A stretch of 40,534 bases of DNA from Aureispira sp. CCB-QB1 (GTDB taxonomy: Bacteria; Bacteroidota; Bacteroidia; Chitinophagales; Saprospiraceae): positions 1 to 40,534 of the forward strand of contig CAMBRK010000036.1 of assembly GCA_945870185.1 (NCBI GenBank). The letters run 5' to 3'. The position numbers were made by a program, and so were the translations under genes. Below are positions 9,643 through 16,627 of the stretch, one piece after another. How positions within the stretch are numbered: position 1 is the first letter of the stretch; the number at the start of each line of letters is the position of its first letter. The notes below the pieces were generated by a model, which saw nothing but the letters and a program-made list of their open reading frames with translations, did no database searches and was not told the DNA's origin.

Positions 9643-9978
9643 TTATAGTTTCTCGTTATTTTTATGTCTATCTATATCTCTCTTAGTTTTTTTAGTTACA
9701 TTTTTGACCAAAGCATCTTCAAGATCGATACCTGTTTGGTTAGCTAGGCAAGTCACTACCCAAATTACATCAGCGAGCTCATCTGCTAGGTTTTCCTTTT
9801 GTTGCTCCGGAGATATCGGTTTTTTAAAAGATTGTTCTCCATAGATTCTAGCGATAAGTCTCGATACTTCTCCCACTTCCTCAGTTAATATTGCCATATT
9901 AGTAAGTTCAGAAAAGTACCTTACTCCTATAGTTTTTATCCAGTTGTCTACATCCTTTTGATATTTCTTAATGGTCAT
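9643..9978 (-). CDS. MazG-like nucleotide pyrophosphohydrolase
   Basis: A 111-residue all-alpha NTP pyrophosphatase of the MazG/RS21-C6 type, which hydrolyses (d)NTPs to monophosphates and so can clean the nucleotide pool. The metal-binding pattern is intact: E33, E34 and E37 in LTEEVGEVSR, then E67 and D70 in LADELADVIW. The start codon overlaps the dtd stop by one base (TAATG), a sign of translational coupling. Substrate cannot be deduced. Its location next to a candidate replication origin is suggestive but not evidence of a role there. Confidence 0.9.
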   Translation of the reverse strand: MTIKKYQKDVDNWIKTIGVRYFSELTNMAILTEEVGEVSRLIARIYGEQSFKKPISPEQQKENLADELADVIWVVTCLANQTGIDLEDALVKNVTKKTKRDIDRHKNNEKL

Positions 9979-10430
9979 TATTCCTTATATTTTGTGTCTA
10001 TAATAATGGTAACAGGTCCTTCATTAATCAATGAAACTTTCATATCTGCTCCAAATATGCCGGTTCTAACTTTTTTTCCAGATTTCTCTCTTAGCTGCAC
10101 AACAAAATACTCATATAATGGTATGGCTTGTTCGGGTCGAGCGGCTTTAATATATGATGGCCTATTTCCCTTTTTAGTACTAGCATGAAGTGTAAATTGG
10201 CTAACTACCATGTATGAACCATTAATATCTTGAATAGAAAGATTCATTTTATCATCGGCATCACTAAATATTCTCAGGCCTATGATTTTGCTTACCAACC
10301 AATCTGCATCATCAATATTATCCTTAGTCTCGATACCCAACAAAATTAATAATCCGTTTTCAATTTGCGAATGAATATCACCTCCAATACTTACTGAAGA
10401 TTCTAGTACCCTTTGTATGACTACCTTCAT
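9978..10430 (-). CDS. dtd: D-aminoacyl-tRNA deacylase
   Basis: A 150-residue DTD enzyme that removes D-amino acids (and misloaded glycine) from tRNA in the cytoplasm, protecting translation. The two family signatures are present: SQFTL (S77-L81, with T80 as the active-site threonine) and the C-terminal NEGPVT motif. Length is exactly typical. It is the first gene of the three-gene minus-strand operon and its promoter lies in the candidate origin region. The ATG at 10430 gives the family-standard MKVVIQRV N-terminus. Confidence 0.96.
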   Translation of the reverse strand: MKVVIQRVLESSVSIGGDIHSQIENGLLILLGIETKDNIDDADWLVSKIIGLRIFSDADDKMNLSIQDINGSYMVVSQFTLHASTKKGNRPSYIKAARPEQAIPLYEYFVVQLREKSGKKVRTGIFGADMKVSLINEGPVTIIIDTKYKE

Positions 10431-10489
10431 AAACTTATAAACATATCAGTTATATTTAATACTTATTACTCTGATTCTAAATAATAATG

Positions 10490-10521
10490 CAAATATAGTT
10501 ATCCACATCAAAGTTGTCAAA
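10490..10521 (-). promoter_or_regulatory. Predicted promoter of the dtd operon, with DnaA box in the spacer
   Basis: On the minus strand a TTTG (10521-10518) is followed after 20 bases by TATATTTG (10497-10490), matching the Bacteroidota promoter TTTG-N19/20-TAnnTTTG. The dtd start is about 60 bases downstream. The perfect DnaA box at 10499-10507 lies wholly within the spacer, so DnaA binding there should compete with RNA polymerase (inference). Confidence 0.6.
10499..10507 (+). other. DnaA box (perfect match)
   Basis: TTATCCACA, identical to the strong DnaA-box consensus. It is the leftmost box of the candidate origin. Confidence 0.75.
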
Positions 10522-10528
10522 AATTTTG

Positions 10529-10598
10529 TAAAAATATAATATTTAGTAGCTTTACTATTTATATATATATAATTATTTTAAATATAAACATTTTATAT
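10529..10598. other. AT-rich tract, candidate DNA unwinding element
   Basis: By hand count about 5 of 70 bases are G or C, and 10556-10588 has none, including an alternating TA run. It sits between the two perfect DnaA boxes, where an origin would be expected to melt. Confidence 0.55.
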
Positions 10599-10655
10599 GA
10601 ACTGACTTTGACTTATATACAAACTTTCCACACCACAAAATGTACTAACAGCCTA

Positions 10656-10664
10656 TGTGGATAA
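10656..10664 (-). other. DnaA box (perfect match)
   Basis: TGTGGATAA on the plus strand, so TTATCCACA on the minus strand; exact consensus, facing the box at 10499. Confidence 0.75.
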
Positions 10665-10774
10665 GTATTTATGTCAAATTAGGAATATGTTAATAAATTG
10701 AAAGTAAATAAATTATGCTTATTACAGGTGTTGAAAACTAGTTAGTAAATTTAGCATAAAATACTTTTTGAACT

Positions 10775-10791
10775 TTATCAACATATCCACA
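10775..10791 (+). other. Tandem pair of near-consensus DnaA boxes
   Basis: TTATCAACA (10775-10783) and ATATCCACA (10783-10791) each differ from TTATCCACA at one position, have the same orientation and share one base. Closely packed same-direction boxes are the kind of arrangement on which DnaA oligomers assemble. Confidence 0.55.
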
Positions 10792-10893
10792 GAAGTAATA
10801 ATGAATTTTAATTCTATTTATTTAGAATTTATATTATTAATACAAATTGTGATTCTATAAAAATCAAAATTTTAAAATTGATGTTAGATAGAC

Positions 10894-10901
10894 TAATTTT
10901 G
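10894..10901 (+). promoter_or_regulatory. Putative -7 element directly before the heme A synthase start
   Basis: TAATTTTG matches TAnnTTTG and ends 4 bases before the ATG at 10906. Transcription from it would start at or next to the ATG, giving a leaderless or nearly leaderless message. No good -33 element was found. Confidence 0.4.
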
Positions 10902-10905
10902 CAGC

Positions 10906-11979
10906 ATGATACATTCAAATAAATATTCAAGTTCAGTCCGACTATGGCTCAAAGTCGGATTATTTATGGTTTTTATACAAGTCGTTGTAGGTGGTATTAC
11001 AAGACTAACTGAATCAGGATTATCTATTACAAAATGGGAAGTTGTGAGTGGTACTTTGCCACCGATGTCAGAAGAGGCTTGGCAAAAGGAATTTGATTTG
11101 TACAAGGCAACACCTCAATACCTGGAAATAAATGAAGGAATGTCTTTTGATGATTTTAAATTCATTTATTTTTGGGAGTATATTCATAGATTTTGGGCAA
11201 GGGTCATGGGACTAGTCTTTCTTTTCCCTTTTCTCTGGTTTTGGTATAAGGGTGAGCTAGATAGCTCTATTCTTAAGAACTTGGGTATTGTGATCTTGTT
11301 GGCATCGCTAGCAGCAACATTTGGATGGATTATGGTGGCTAGCGGACTGATAGAAAGGCCTTGGGTAAATGCATATAAGTTATCATTGCATCTAATGATA
11401 GCCTTCAGTGTATTTGCAGCCTTGCTTTATACTTATTTGAGAGCAACTTATATAAAGTCTGATTCTAGTCCTATTTTATTTATTAAAGATATAAAAGTTG
11501 TATATGCATTGTTTTGTATATTTGTAATTCAATTATTCCTAGGCGGAATTTTATCAGGTATGAAAGCAGCAGTCATTTTTCCTACTTGGCCTGATATGCA
11601 AGGTTCTTTTTTTCCAGCAGTTATATTTGATCTGAATCAATGGAATGCTGATAATTTTAATAATTACGACAAGAATCTTTTCATGCCAAGTCTGATTCAT
11701 TTTCTCCATCGAAACACTGCGTACACTTTGCTTTGTATTTCTATTTGGATTACTTATAGATTCTACAGGAAATATAATAATGTTATTTTACGTCGCAGTG
11801 TACTTTTTTTACTTCTTGTTGTCTTTACTCAAAGTATATTAGGTATTATTACGGTTTTAAGCAGTGTAGGTACCATTCCTATATTATGGGGTGTACTACA
11901 TCAGGCTGGAGCCTTGCTGTTATTATGTGTTATGGTTTTTCTATTTTTTATACTCAGAATAAAAAAAGTGAAAAATTAG
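10906..11979 (+). CDS. ctaA: Heme A synthase (COX15/CtaA family)
   Basis: A 357-residue inner-membrane enzyme that oxidises the C8 methyl of heme O to a formyl group, giving heme A for aa3-type cytochrome oxidase. About eight membrane helices are visible. The signature GGITRLTESGLSITKW lies at residues 29-44, and the heme-binding histidines H94 (EYIHR), H162 (LSLHLM), H268 (HFLHRNTAY) and H332 (GVLHQAGA) are all present; the long form with FPTWPDMQG is the COX15 type. No heme O synthase or oxidase subunit is adjacent. It implies aerobic respiration with heme A. The gene reads away from the candidate origin. Confidence 0.93.
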   Translation: MIHSNKYSSSVRLWLKVGLFMVFIQVVVGGITRLTESGLSITKWEVVSGTLPPMSEEAWQKEFDLYKATPQYLEINEGMSFDDFKFIYFWEYIHRFWARVMGLVFLFPFLWFWYKGELDSSILKNLGIVILLASLAATFGWIMVASGLIERPWVNAYKLSLHLMIAFSVFAALLYTYLRATYIKSDSSPILFIKDIKVVYALFCIFVIQLFLGGILSGMKAAVIFPTWPDMQGSFFPAVIFDLNQWNADNFNNYDKNLFMPSLIHFLHRNTAYTLLCISIWITYRFYRKYNNVILRRSVLFLLLVVFTQSILGIITVLSSVGTIPILWGVLHQAGALLLLCVMVFLFFILRIKKVKN

Positions 11980-12020
11980 TTCTATATTGTCCCCTTTTAT
12001 GAAATTTTGATTCTTTTAAT

Positions 12021-12028
12021 TACATTTG
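12021..12028 (+). promoter_or_regulatory. Putative -7 element for the alpha/beta hydrolase gene
   Basis: TACATTTG fits TAnnTTTG and lies 26 bases before the ATG at 12055, a usual distance. A matching -33 element was not clear. Confidence 0.4.
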
Positions 12029-12054
12029 AGTAAAATAGACAAACATTATAATAA

Positions 12055-12864
12055 ATGTCACATTTAGAGATTGTAGAAGAAAGTGGTTTTAAATACATGG
12101 AGACTGGTGGTACTGGTCAGCCGATAGTCTTATTGCATGGGTTATTAGGTGCGTTGAGTAATTTTGAAGGCATCATAAATCACTTTTCGCCAACTCACAA
12201 TGTAGTAGTGCCTATCTTACCGTTGTTTGAAATATCTTTAAGAAGTCTTTCAGTAACTAAGCTTGTAGAATATGTTGAGGAATTTATTGAGTTCAAAGCA
12301 TATGATAAAGTACATGTATTGGGTAATTCTCTAGGCGGACATATAGCACAATTATATACACTTAAGCATCCGGATAAGGTGCTGAGTATGACGCTTACAG
12401 GGAGCAGTGGTTTGTTTGAAAGCGCTATGGGTACCACTTTTCCAAAAAGAGGTAATTATGAATACATGAAGCAAAAGGCAGAGAGTGTATTCTATGATCC
12501 TGCTGTTGCTACTAAAGAATTGGTTGATGATGTTTATACAACGGTTAATGATCTAAAAAAAGCGATGTGTGTGGTGGCTATAGCTAAATCAGCTGTAAGA
12601 CATAATCTGGAAGATAGGCTGCATCATATTAAAACACCAACCCTATTAATATGGGGAATACAAGACTCCGTTACTCCTATATGGGTTGGGGAAAAGTTTA
12701 ATGAGAAAATTCCTAATTCTGAATTAGTAAAGGTTGATAAGTGTGGACATGCACCCATGATGGAAAGGCCAGAACTTTTTAATATCGGCCTTGAAAGTTT
12801 TATTAATCGTGTAGAGGACGGTACTTTTTTAGATACTAAGAAAGATACTTACACTTTAGGTTAA
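12055..12864 (+). CDS. Alpha/beta-fold hydrolase
   Basis: A 269-residue alpha/beta hydrolase without a signal peptide, so cytoplasmic. The oxyanion segment VLLHGLLGALSNF (residues 25-37), the nucleophile elbow GNSLGGH (S92), the acid D204 in WGIQDSVTPIW and H232 in KCGHAPMMERP make a complete catalytic triad. Length and layout resemble MhpC/BioH-type carboxylesterases; the substrate cannot be told from sequence. It follows ctaA by 75 bases with its own putative promoter element and converges on the M1 peptidase gene. Confidence 0.9.
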   Translation: MSHLEIVEESGFKYMETGGTGQPIVLLHGLLGALSNFEGIINHFSPTHNVVVPILPLFEISLRSLSVTKLVEYVEEFIEFKAYDKVHVLGNSLGGHIAQLYTLKHPDKVLSMTLTGSSGLFESAMGTTFPKRGNYEYMKQKAESVFYDPAVATKELVDDVYTTVNDLKKAMCVVAIAKSAVRHNLEDRLHHIKTPTLLIWGIQDSVTPIWVGEKFNEKIPNSELVKVDKCGHAPMMERPELFNIGLESFINRVEDGTFLDTKKDTYTLG

Positions 12865-12912
12865 CATACTTTAAAGTTTTTTTTTATCCTTGTATCAGTT
12901 TATTGAAAATAG

Positions 12913-15216
12913 TTAAGGTGTAGTATTACGCTTACTTTTTTGCATAGGATTTAGCTGTGATCTTTGTGATGAGGTTCGTTTAAATATTTCGAATTTTGTG
13001 GATTGTTCTTCTTTAGGGTAAAAATTATTTTCAGTATCGATGTCTGCAGTTTCAAGATAAGGGTCTAGAATAATTTTATTTATCTTTTTATCTGAAGCAT
13101 GTACTTTTGTTATTTTAGTTTCACCTTTCCTCCATATTTCAGCAGGTATTCTTATTTCCTCATTACTGCCATCTTCATACTCTAGTAAATAGATGATTGG
13201 CATAACAAGTCCTCCTTTTCTTTCAAATTCGATTTCATAAAATGTCTTTGTGGTATTCATTATATCGATTTCTGCCTGCGTCATATTTGAAATTGATTTT
13301 TCATATTCTTTAACCATATCAGGGTCGACATTATTTCTGTTATACTGAGTGTAAAAGTCATTGAGAGTAGTGTCTATTTCATTATATGTTTTATTAATAT
13401 CTTTGGTATTTCTAATATAACTTATATTTTTTCTTTTATCAAGAGCTTCTTCAGCATCTTCTGCTGACTTTAAGTTAGGGTCTTTAGGCGACACTGTTTT
13501 GACTTTTACATCTGATATAGCAAGATCTACGTGATCTGTAGTAAAGAACCATCCTCTCCAAAACCAATCGAGGTCCATACCTGATGCATCTTCCATTGTT
13601 CTAAAAAAATCTGCAGGGTATGGTTGTTTAAAAGCCCAACGTTTAGCATATTCTTTAAAAGCAACATCAAATAATTCTCTTCCCATAATGGATTCTCGTA
13701 GGATGTTAAGTGCTGTTGCTGGTTTAGCATACGCATTGTTACCGAGTTGGTATGCAGATTCAGGATTTACCATTATAGGCGACATTTTCGTTTTATCGCT
13801 AGCCATGTAGTCAACAATTTTTTGAGCTTCTCCTCTTGATGACGGATAGTTTCTTTCAAATTCTTGTTCGGATAAATACTGTACAAATGTATTTAATCCT
13901 TCGTCCATCCAAGCCCATTGCCTTTCGTCAGAATTTATAATCATAGGAAAGAAATTATGACCTACCTCATGTATAATTACACTGATCATTCCATATTTAG
14001 TTCGTTCAGAGTAGGTACCATCCTTCTCACACCTTCCGAAGTTAAAGCATATCATTGGGTATTCCATACCTATTCTATCTGCATTAATAGACCATGCGAC
14101 CGGGTAATTATAATCCACAGTGAATTTAGAATATGTTTTTAAAGTATGCGCGACTGCTTTTGTCGAGTACTTTTCCCAAAGTGGATTTCCTTCTTTAGGA
14201 TACATAGACATCGCCATAGATGTATTATTGCCTATTCTAACATTCATGGCATCCCATATAAATTTTCTTGATGATGCGAAGGCAAAGTCTCTAACGTTGT
14301 CAGCTTTAAAAGTCCAAGTTTTCTTACTATTTGATTTTGTCTTTTCGCGTGATATGGCTTCCTCTTGTGTAGCAATGATAATGGGTTGGTTGAATTCTTT
14401 CTCAGCTCTTTTATACCTTTCTAGTTGCGTCTTGTTTAGTACTTTATCCAAGTTTTGCAAAGTTCCTGTGGCTGCTACTAAGTGATCATCAGGCACAGTA
14501 ATGTTCACTAAATAATTTCCGAATATGAGGGTAAACTCACCCGATCCTAAGAATTGTTTGTTTTGCCAGCCTTCTATGTCATTGTAGGCACACATTCTCG
14601 GAAAAAACTGAGCAATAGTATATAGATAGTTATTATCTTCTTTAAAGTATTCATATCCTGATCTTCCACCGAGTACCATTCTATCATTAATGTTATACCA
14701 GTATTTGACTTTGAATGAAAATTTTTCTCCTTTTTTAAGAGGTTTAGGTAGATCGATTCTCATCATTGTTTTATTAATGATATAATTTAACTTGGTATTA
14801 TTTATATCGGTTACTGATTCTAGCTTGAATCCACCATCAAACTCAAGTTTGGGTTTACTTAGTATGCTTATGTCTTCTTTCTCTGATATACTCTCAGGAT
14901 TTATTTTGTGGCTATCGCTATCTTGGCTTTGTTGGTTTTGGTCTAGTTGTACCCAGAGGTAGTTCAGAATATCTGGTGAGTTATTGAAGAAGGTTATCAC
15001 TTCATTACCTTTAATAATTTGTTTATCATCGTCCAGAATTACATCTATAACATAATCTGCGGTACATTGATAGTATTCGTGTCCAGGGGCTCCTGTTGCT
15101 GTTCTATAAGCATTTGCGGTAGGAAGCAGATCATACATTTGTCTGAATGGGGAATTATCAGTATTTTGACCAAGTAATAAAAAAGGAAAAAGAAGTAAAA
15201 CGCAAATCAAACGCAT
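12913..15216 (-). CDS. Secreted M1-family zinc aminopeptidase
   Basis: A gluzincin peptidase of about 767 residues. I prefer the ATG at 15216, which gives a clean signal peptide (MRLICVLLLFPFLLLG); an in-frame ATG at 15252 would add 12 residues. Counted from 15216, the zinc site is H416-E-V-G-H420 followed after 18 residues by E439 in MDEGLNTF, the standard HExxH-x18-E spacing. A GMEYPM segment stands where M1 enzymes have GxMEN, a variation seen in bacterial members. A long C-terminal part (after about 580) is probably beta-structured. It likely trims peptides in the periplasm or outside the cell. Its upstream region carries a parS site. Confidence 0.92.
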   Translation of the reverse strand: MRLICVLLLFPFLLLGQNTDNSPFRQMYDLLPTANAYRTATGAPGHEYYQCTADYVIDVILDDDKQIIKGNEVITFFNNSPDILNYLWVQLDQNQQSQDSDSHKINPESISEKEDISILSKPKLEFDGGFKLESVTDINNTKLNYIINKTMMRIDLPKPLKKGEKFSFKVKYWYNINDRMVLGGRSGYEYFKEDNNYLYTIAQFFPRMCAYNDIEGWQNKQFLGSGEFTLIFGNYLVNITVPDDHLVAATGTLQNLDKVLNKTQLERYKRAEKEFNQPIIIATQEEAISREKTKSNSKKTWTFKADNVRDFAFASSRKFIWDAMNVRIGNNTSMAMSMYPKEGNPLWEKYSTKAVAHTLKTYSKFTVDYNYPVAWSINADRIGMEYPMICFNFGRCEKDGTYSERTKYGMISVIIHEVGHNFFPMIINSDERQWAWMDEGLNTFVQYLSEQEFERNYPSSRGEAQKIVDYMASDKTKMSPIMVNPESAYQLGNNAYAKPATALNILRESIMGRELFDVAFKEYAKRWAFKQPYPADFFRTMEDASGMDLDWFWRGWFFTTDHVDLAISDVKVKTVSPKDPNLKSAEDAEEALDKRKNISYIRNTKDINKTYNEIDTTLNDFYTQYNRNNVDPDMVKEYEKSISNMTQAEIDIMNTTKTFYEIEFERKGGLVMPIIYLLEYEDGSNEEIRIPAEIWRKGETKITKVHASDKKINKIILDPYLETADIDTENNFYPKEEQSTKFEIFKRTSSQRSQLNPMQKSKRNTTP

Positions 15217-15261
15217 GATGATGAACTTTGGTAATTTAAAATATTTAGGCAATAATTATTA

Positions 15262-15277
15262 TGTTTCACGTGGAACA
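15262..15277 (-). other. parS: parS centromere site 1
   Basis: Plus strand TGTTTCACGTGGAACA; the minus strand reads TGTTCCACGTGAAACA, which is the classic parS sequence known from Bacillus subtilis. It lies between the M1 peptidase start and a hairpin, about 4.4 kb from the candidate origin. ParB/Spo0J binds such sites to segregate the chromosome. Confidence 0.88.
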
Positions 15278-15286
15278 TAAAAACTA

Positions 15287-15321
15287 AAAAAAAGGCCAGC
15301 GATTGCTCACTGACCTTTTTT
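15287..15321 (-). terminator. Rho-independent terminator-like hairpin
   Basis: Read on the minus strand, AAAAAGGTCAG pairs with CTGGCCTTTTT through an 11-pair stem (one G-U wobble) around a 10-base loop and continues into a T-run. On the plus strand the same stem has a C-A mismatch. It lies downstream of dprA and upstream of the M1 peptidase, so it probably ends the dprA transcript. Because a TAnnTTTG-like element (TATCTTTG, minus strand, 15348-15341) lies just before it, it could instead sit in the peptidase leader and act as an attenuator. Confidence 0.65.
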
Positions 15322-15507
15322 GCTAATTTATTTGTCAATGCAAAGATATATGATTATTGTAAATTAGGCTAAATTTAATAAAATATTTTTCTTATTATTT
15401 CAAATTATGTATCTCTTTATTGTCCTCTTAATACAATTTTAGTTCTAAAGGATTAAATAATTACTCATGAATTTTAAAAATGGATAGTTCTTGTTAGAAG
15501 ACTTAGA

Positions 15508-15523
15508 TGTTTCACGTGAAACA
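15508..15523. other. parS: parS centromere site 2
   Basis: TGTTTCACGTGAAACA, a perfect 16-base palindrome fitting the parS consensus TGTTNCACGTGAAACA. It ends 3 bases from the dprA stop codon and is 246 bases from site 1. Confidence 0.9.
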
Positions 15524-15526
15524 TAG

Positions 15527-16627
15527 CTAACATAAAGTATATTTTTTACCAGGAAGCGATCTTATCATACCTTTAAATTCTAAGCCTAAAAGTATGGATG
15601 CCGTCTCTGAAGGAGTTTTTTGTATCTTGTAAGTCAAAGCATCAATAGTAATTTCTTTATTATCCCGAATAACGTTAATCATTAAAGACTCACTTTCATC
15701 CAAATCTACAAAAAGTTGCTTCTGTATTACTCTACCCGCATCTATTTCTTCCCATCTCATGATATACGCTATATCTTCAGCTGACTCAATAAGATGTGCT
15801 TTATTTTGTTTAATGAGTTTATTGCATCCTTCGGAGATTTCTTCTGTAACCATACCCGGAACAGCAAAAACATCTTTATTATATTCATTACCAAATTCTG
15901 CCGTAATAATAGAGCCACCTTTTCTTTTGGATTCAATAACTACTATTACATCGCTTAGGGCTGCTATTATTCTATTTCTCATGGGAAAATGTTCTCTGTC
16001 GGGAAGAGTACCAGACATGAATTCAGAAAGCACACCACCATTTGAGATCATTTTGTTACTTAAAGACTTGTGCTCGGCGGGATATATCCTATCAAGACCG
16101 TGACCTAATACACCTATAGTAGAGATATTTAATTCTACACTTTTCCTATGAGCAACCGCATCAATCCCGAAAGCCAAGCCACTTACTATCATAACATTAT
16201 AATGACTTAAACCATCTATAATTCTGTCGCACATATTAATACCATAAGGGGATGGCTGTCTTGTACCCACAATAGCTACAGTTCTAGTGTGATTCAGATC
16301 TGCATTGCCTTTGTAGTAAAGAACTAATGGTGCCGTTTCGAAATGAGTAAGTCTCTTTGGATATTCTTTATCCAAGTAGCTGATTAATTTTATTTCATTC
16401 TTATTAATAAAATTAATTTCTTTTTCTGCTTCTGCTAAACCTGCTTTTGGATCAAATTGAGTGATAAAGTTTTGACCAATACCTGGAATTTTAAGTAAAT
16501 TTTTTTTGGATTCATCAAATACGGCTTCCACGCTTCCACAATAAGAAATAAGATTTCTAGCAATTACTGGGCCTACCTTTGGCATCTTTGTCAGCGCTAT
16601 TAATAAATGATTCCTCTCTTTTATCAT
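15527..16627 (-). CDS. dprA: DNA-processing protein DprA
   Basis: A 366-residue DprA/Smf protein, which loads RecA onto incoming single-stranded DNA during natural transformation. The N-terminal SAM/HhH-like part (KVGPVIARNLISYCGS) precedes the Rossmann core with VAIVGTRQPSPYG (residues 117-129), SGLAFGIDAVAH (149-160) and GHGLDRIYPAEH, and a C-terminal winged-helix (DML1-like) domain ends the protein. Length is typical. Its ATG overlaps the stop of the upstream membrane protein gene (ATGA, 16624-16627), so the two are translationally coupled. Its stop lies 3 bases from a parS site. Competence genes were not seen nearby. Confidence 0.95.
   Translation of the reverse strand: MIKERNHLLIALTKMPKVGPVIARNLISYCGSVEAVFDESKKNLLKIPGIGQNFITQFDPKAGLAEAEKEINFINKNEIKLISYLDKEYPKRLTHFETAPLVLYYKGNADLNHTRTVAIVGTRQPSPYGINMCDRIIDGLSHYNVMIVSGLAFGIDAVAHRKSVELNISTIGVLGHGLDRIYPAEHKSLSNKMISNGGVLSEFMSGTLPDREHFPMRNRIIAALSDVIVVIESKRKGGSIITAEFGNEYNKDVFAVPGMVTEEISEGCNKLIKQNKAHLIESAEDIAYIMRWEEIDAGRVIQKQLFVDLDESESLMINVIRDNKEITIDALTYKIQKTPSETASILLGLEFKGMIRSLPGKKYTLC

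Larger units (their letters stand above)
10431..10905. other. Candidate chromosomal replication origin (oriC)
   Basis: A 475-base gap between divergent genes (dtd leftward, heme A synthase rightward) with no coding capacity. It holds two exact TTATCCACA DnaA boxes in opposite orientation (10499-10507 plus, 10656-10664 minus), two one-mismatch boxes that share a base (10775-10783 TTATCAACA, 10783-10791 ATATCCACA), and two-mismatch copies at 10624-10632, 10688-10696 and 10729-10737. Between the two perfect boxes lies a tract of 33 bases with no G or C (10556-10588), a natural DNA unwinding element. Two parS sites occur about 4.4-4.6 kb away. dnaA is not adjacent, which is common in Bacteroidota. 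Function is inferred from motif clustering. Confidence 0.72.

Noticed and set aside
9958-10188. A plus-strand open frame of 76 codons antisense to dtd
   Set aside because: Shadow of the dtd coding sequence; the minus strand carries the conserved DTD motifs.
12868-12885. ACTTTAAAGT followed by a T-run after the alpha/beta hydrolase gene
   Set aside because: The palindrome has no room for a loop with a stable stem, so it is not a convincing terminator.
13918-14485. Plus-strand open frames antisense to the M1 peptidase
   Set aside because: They mirror the peptidase codons and have no recognisable domain or start context.
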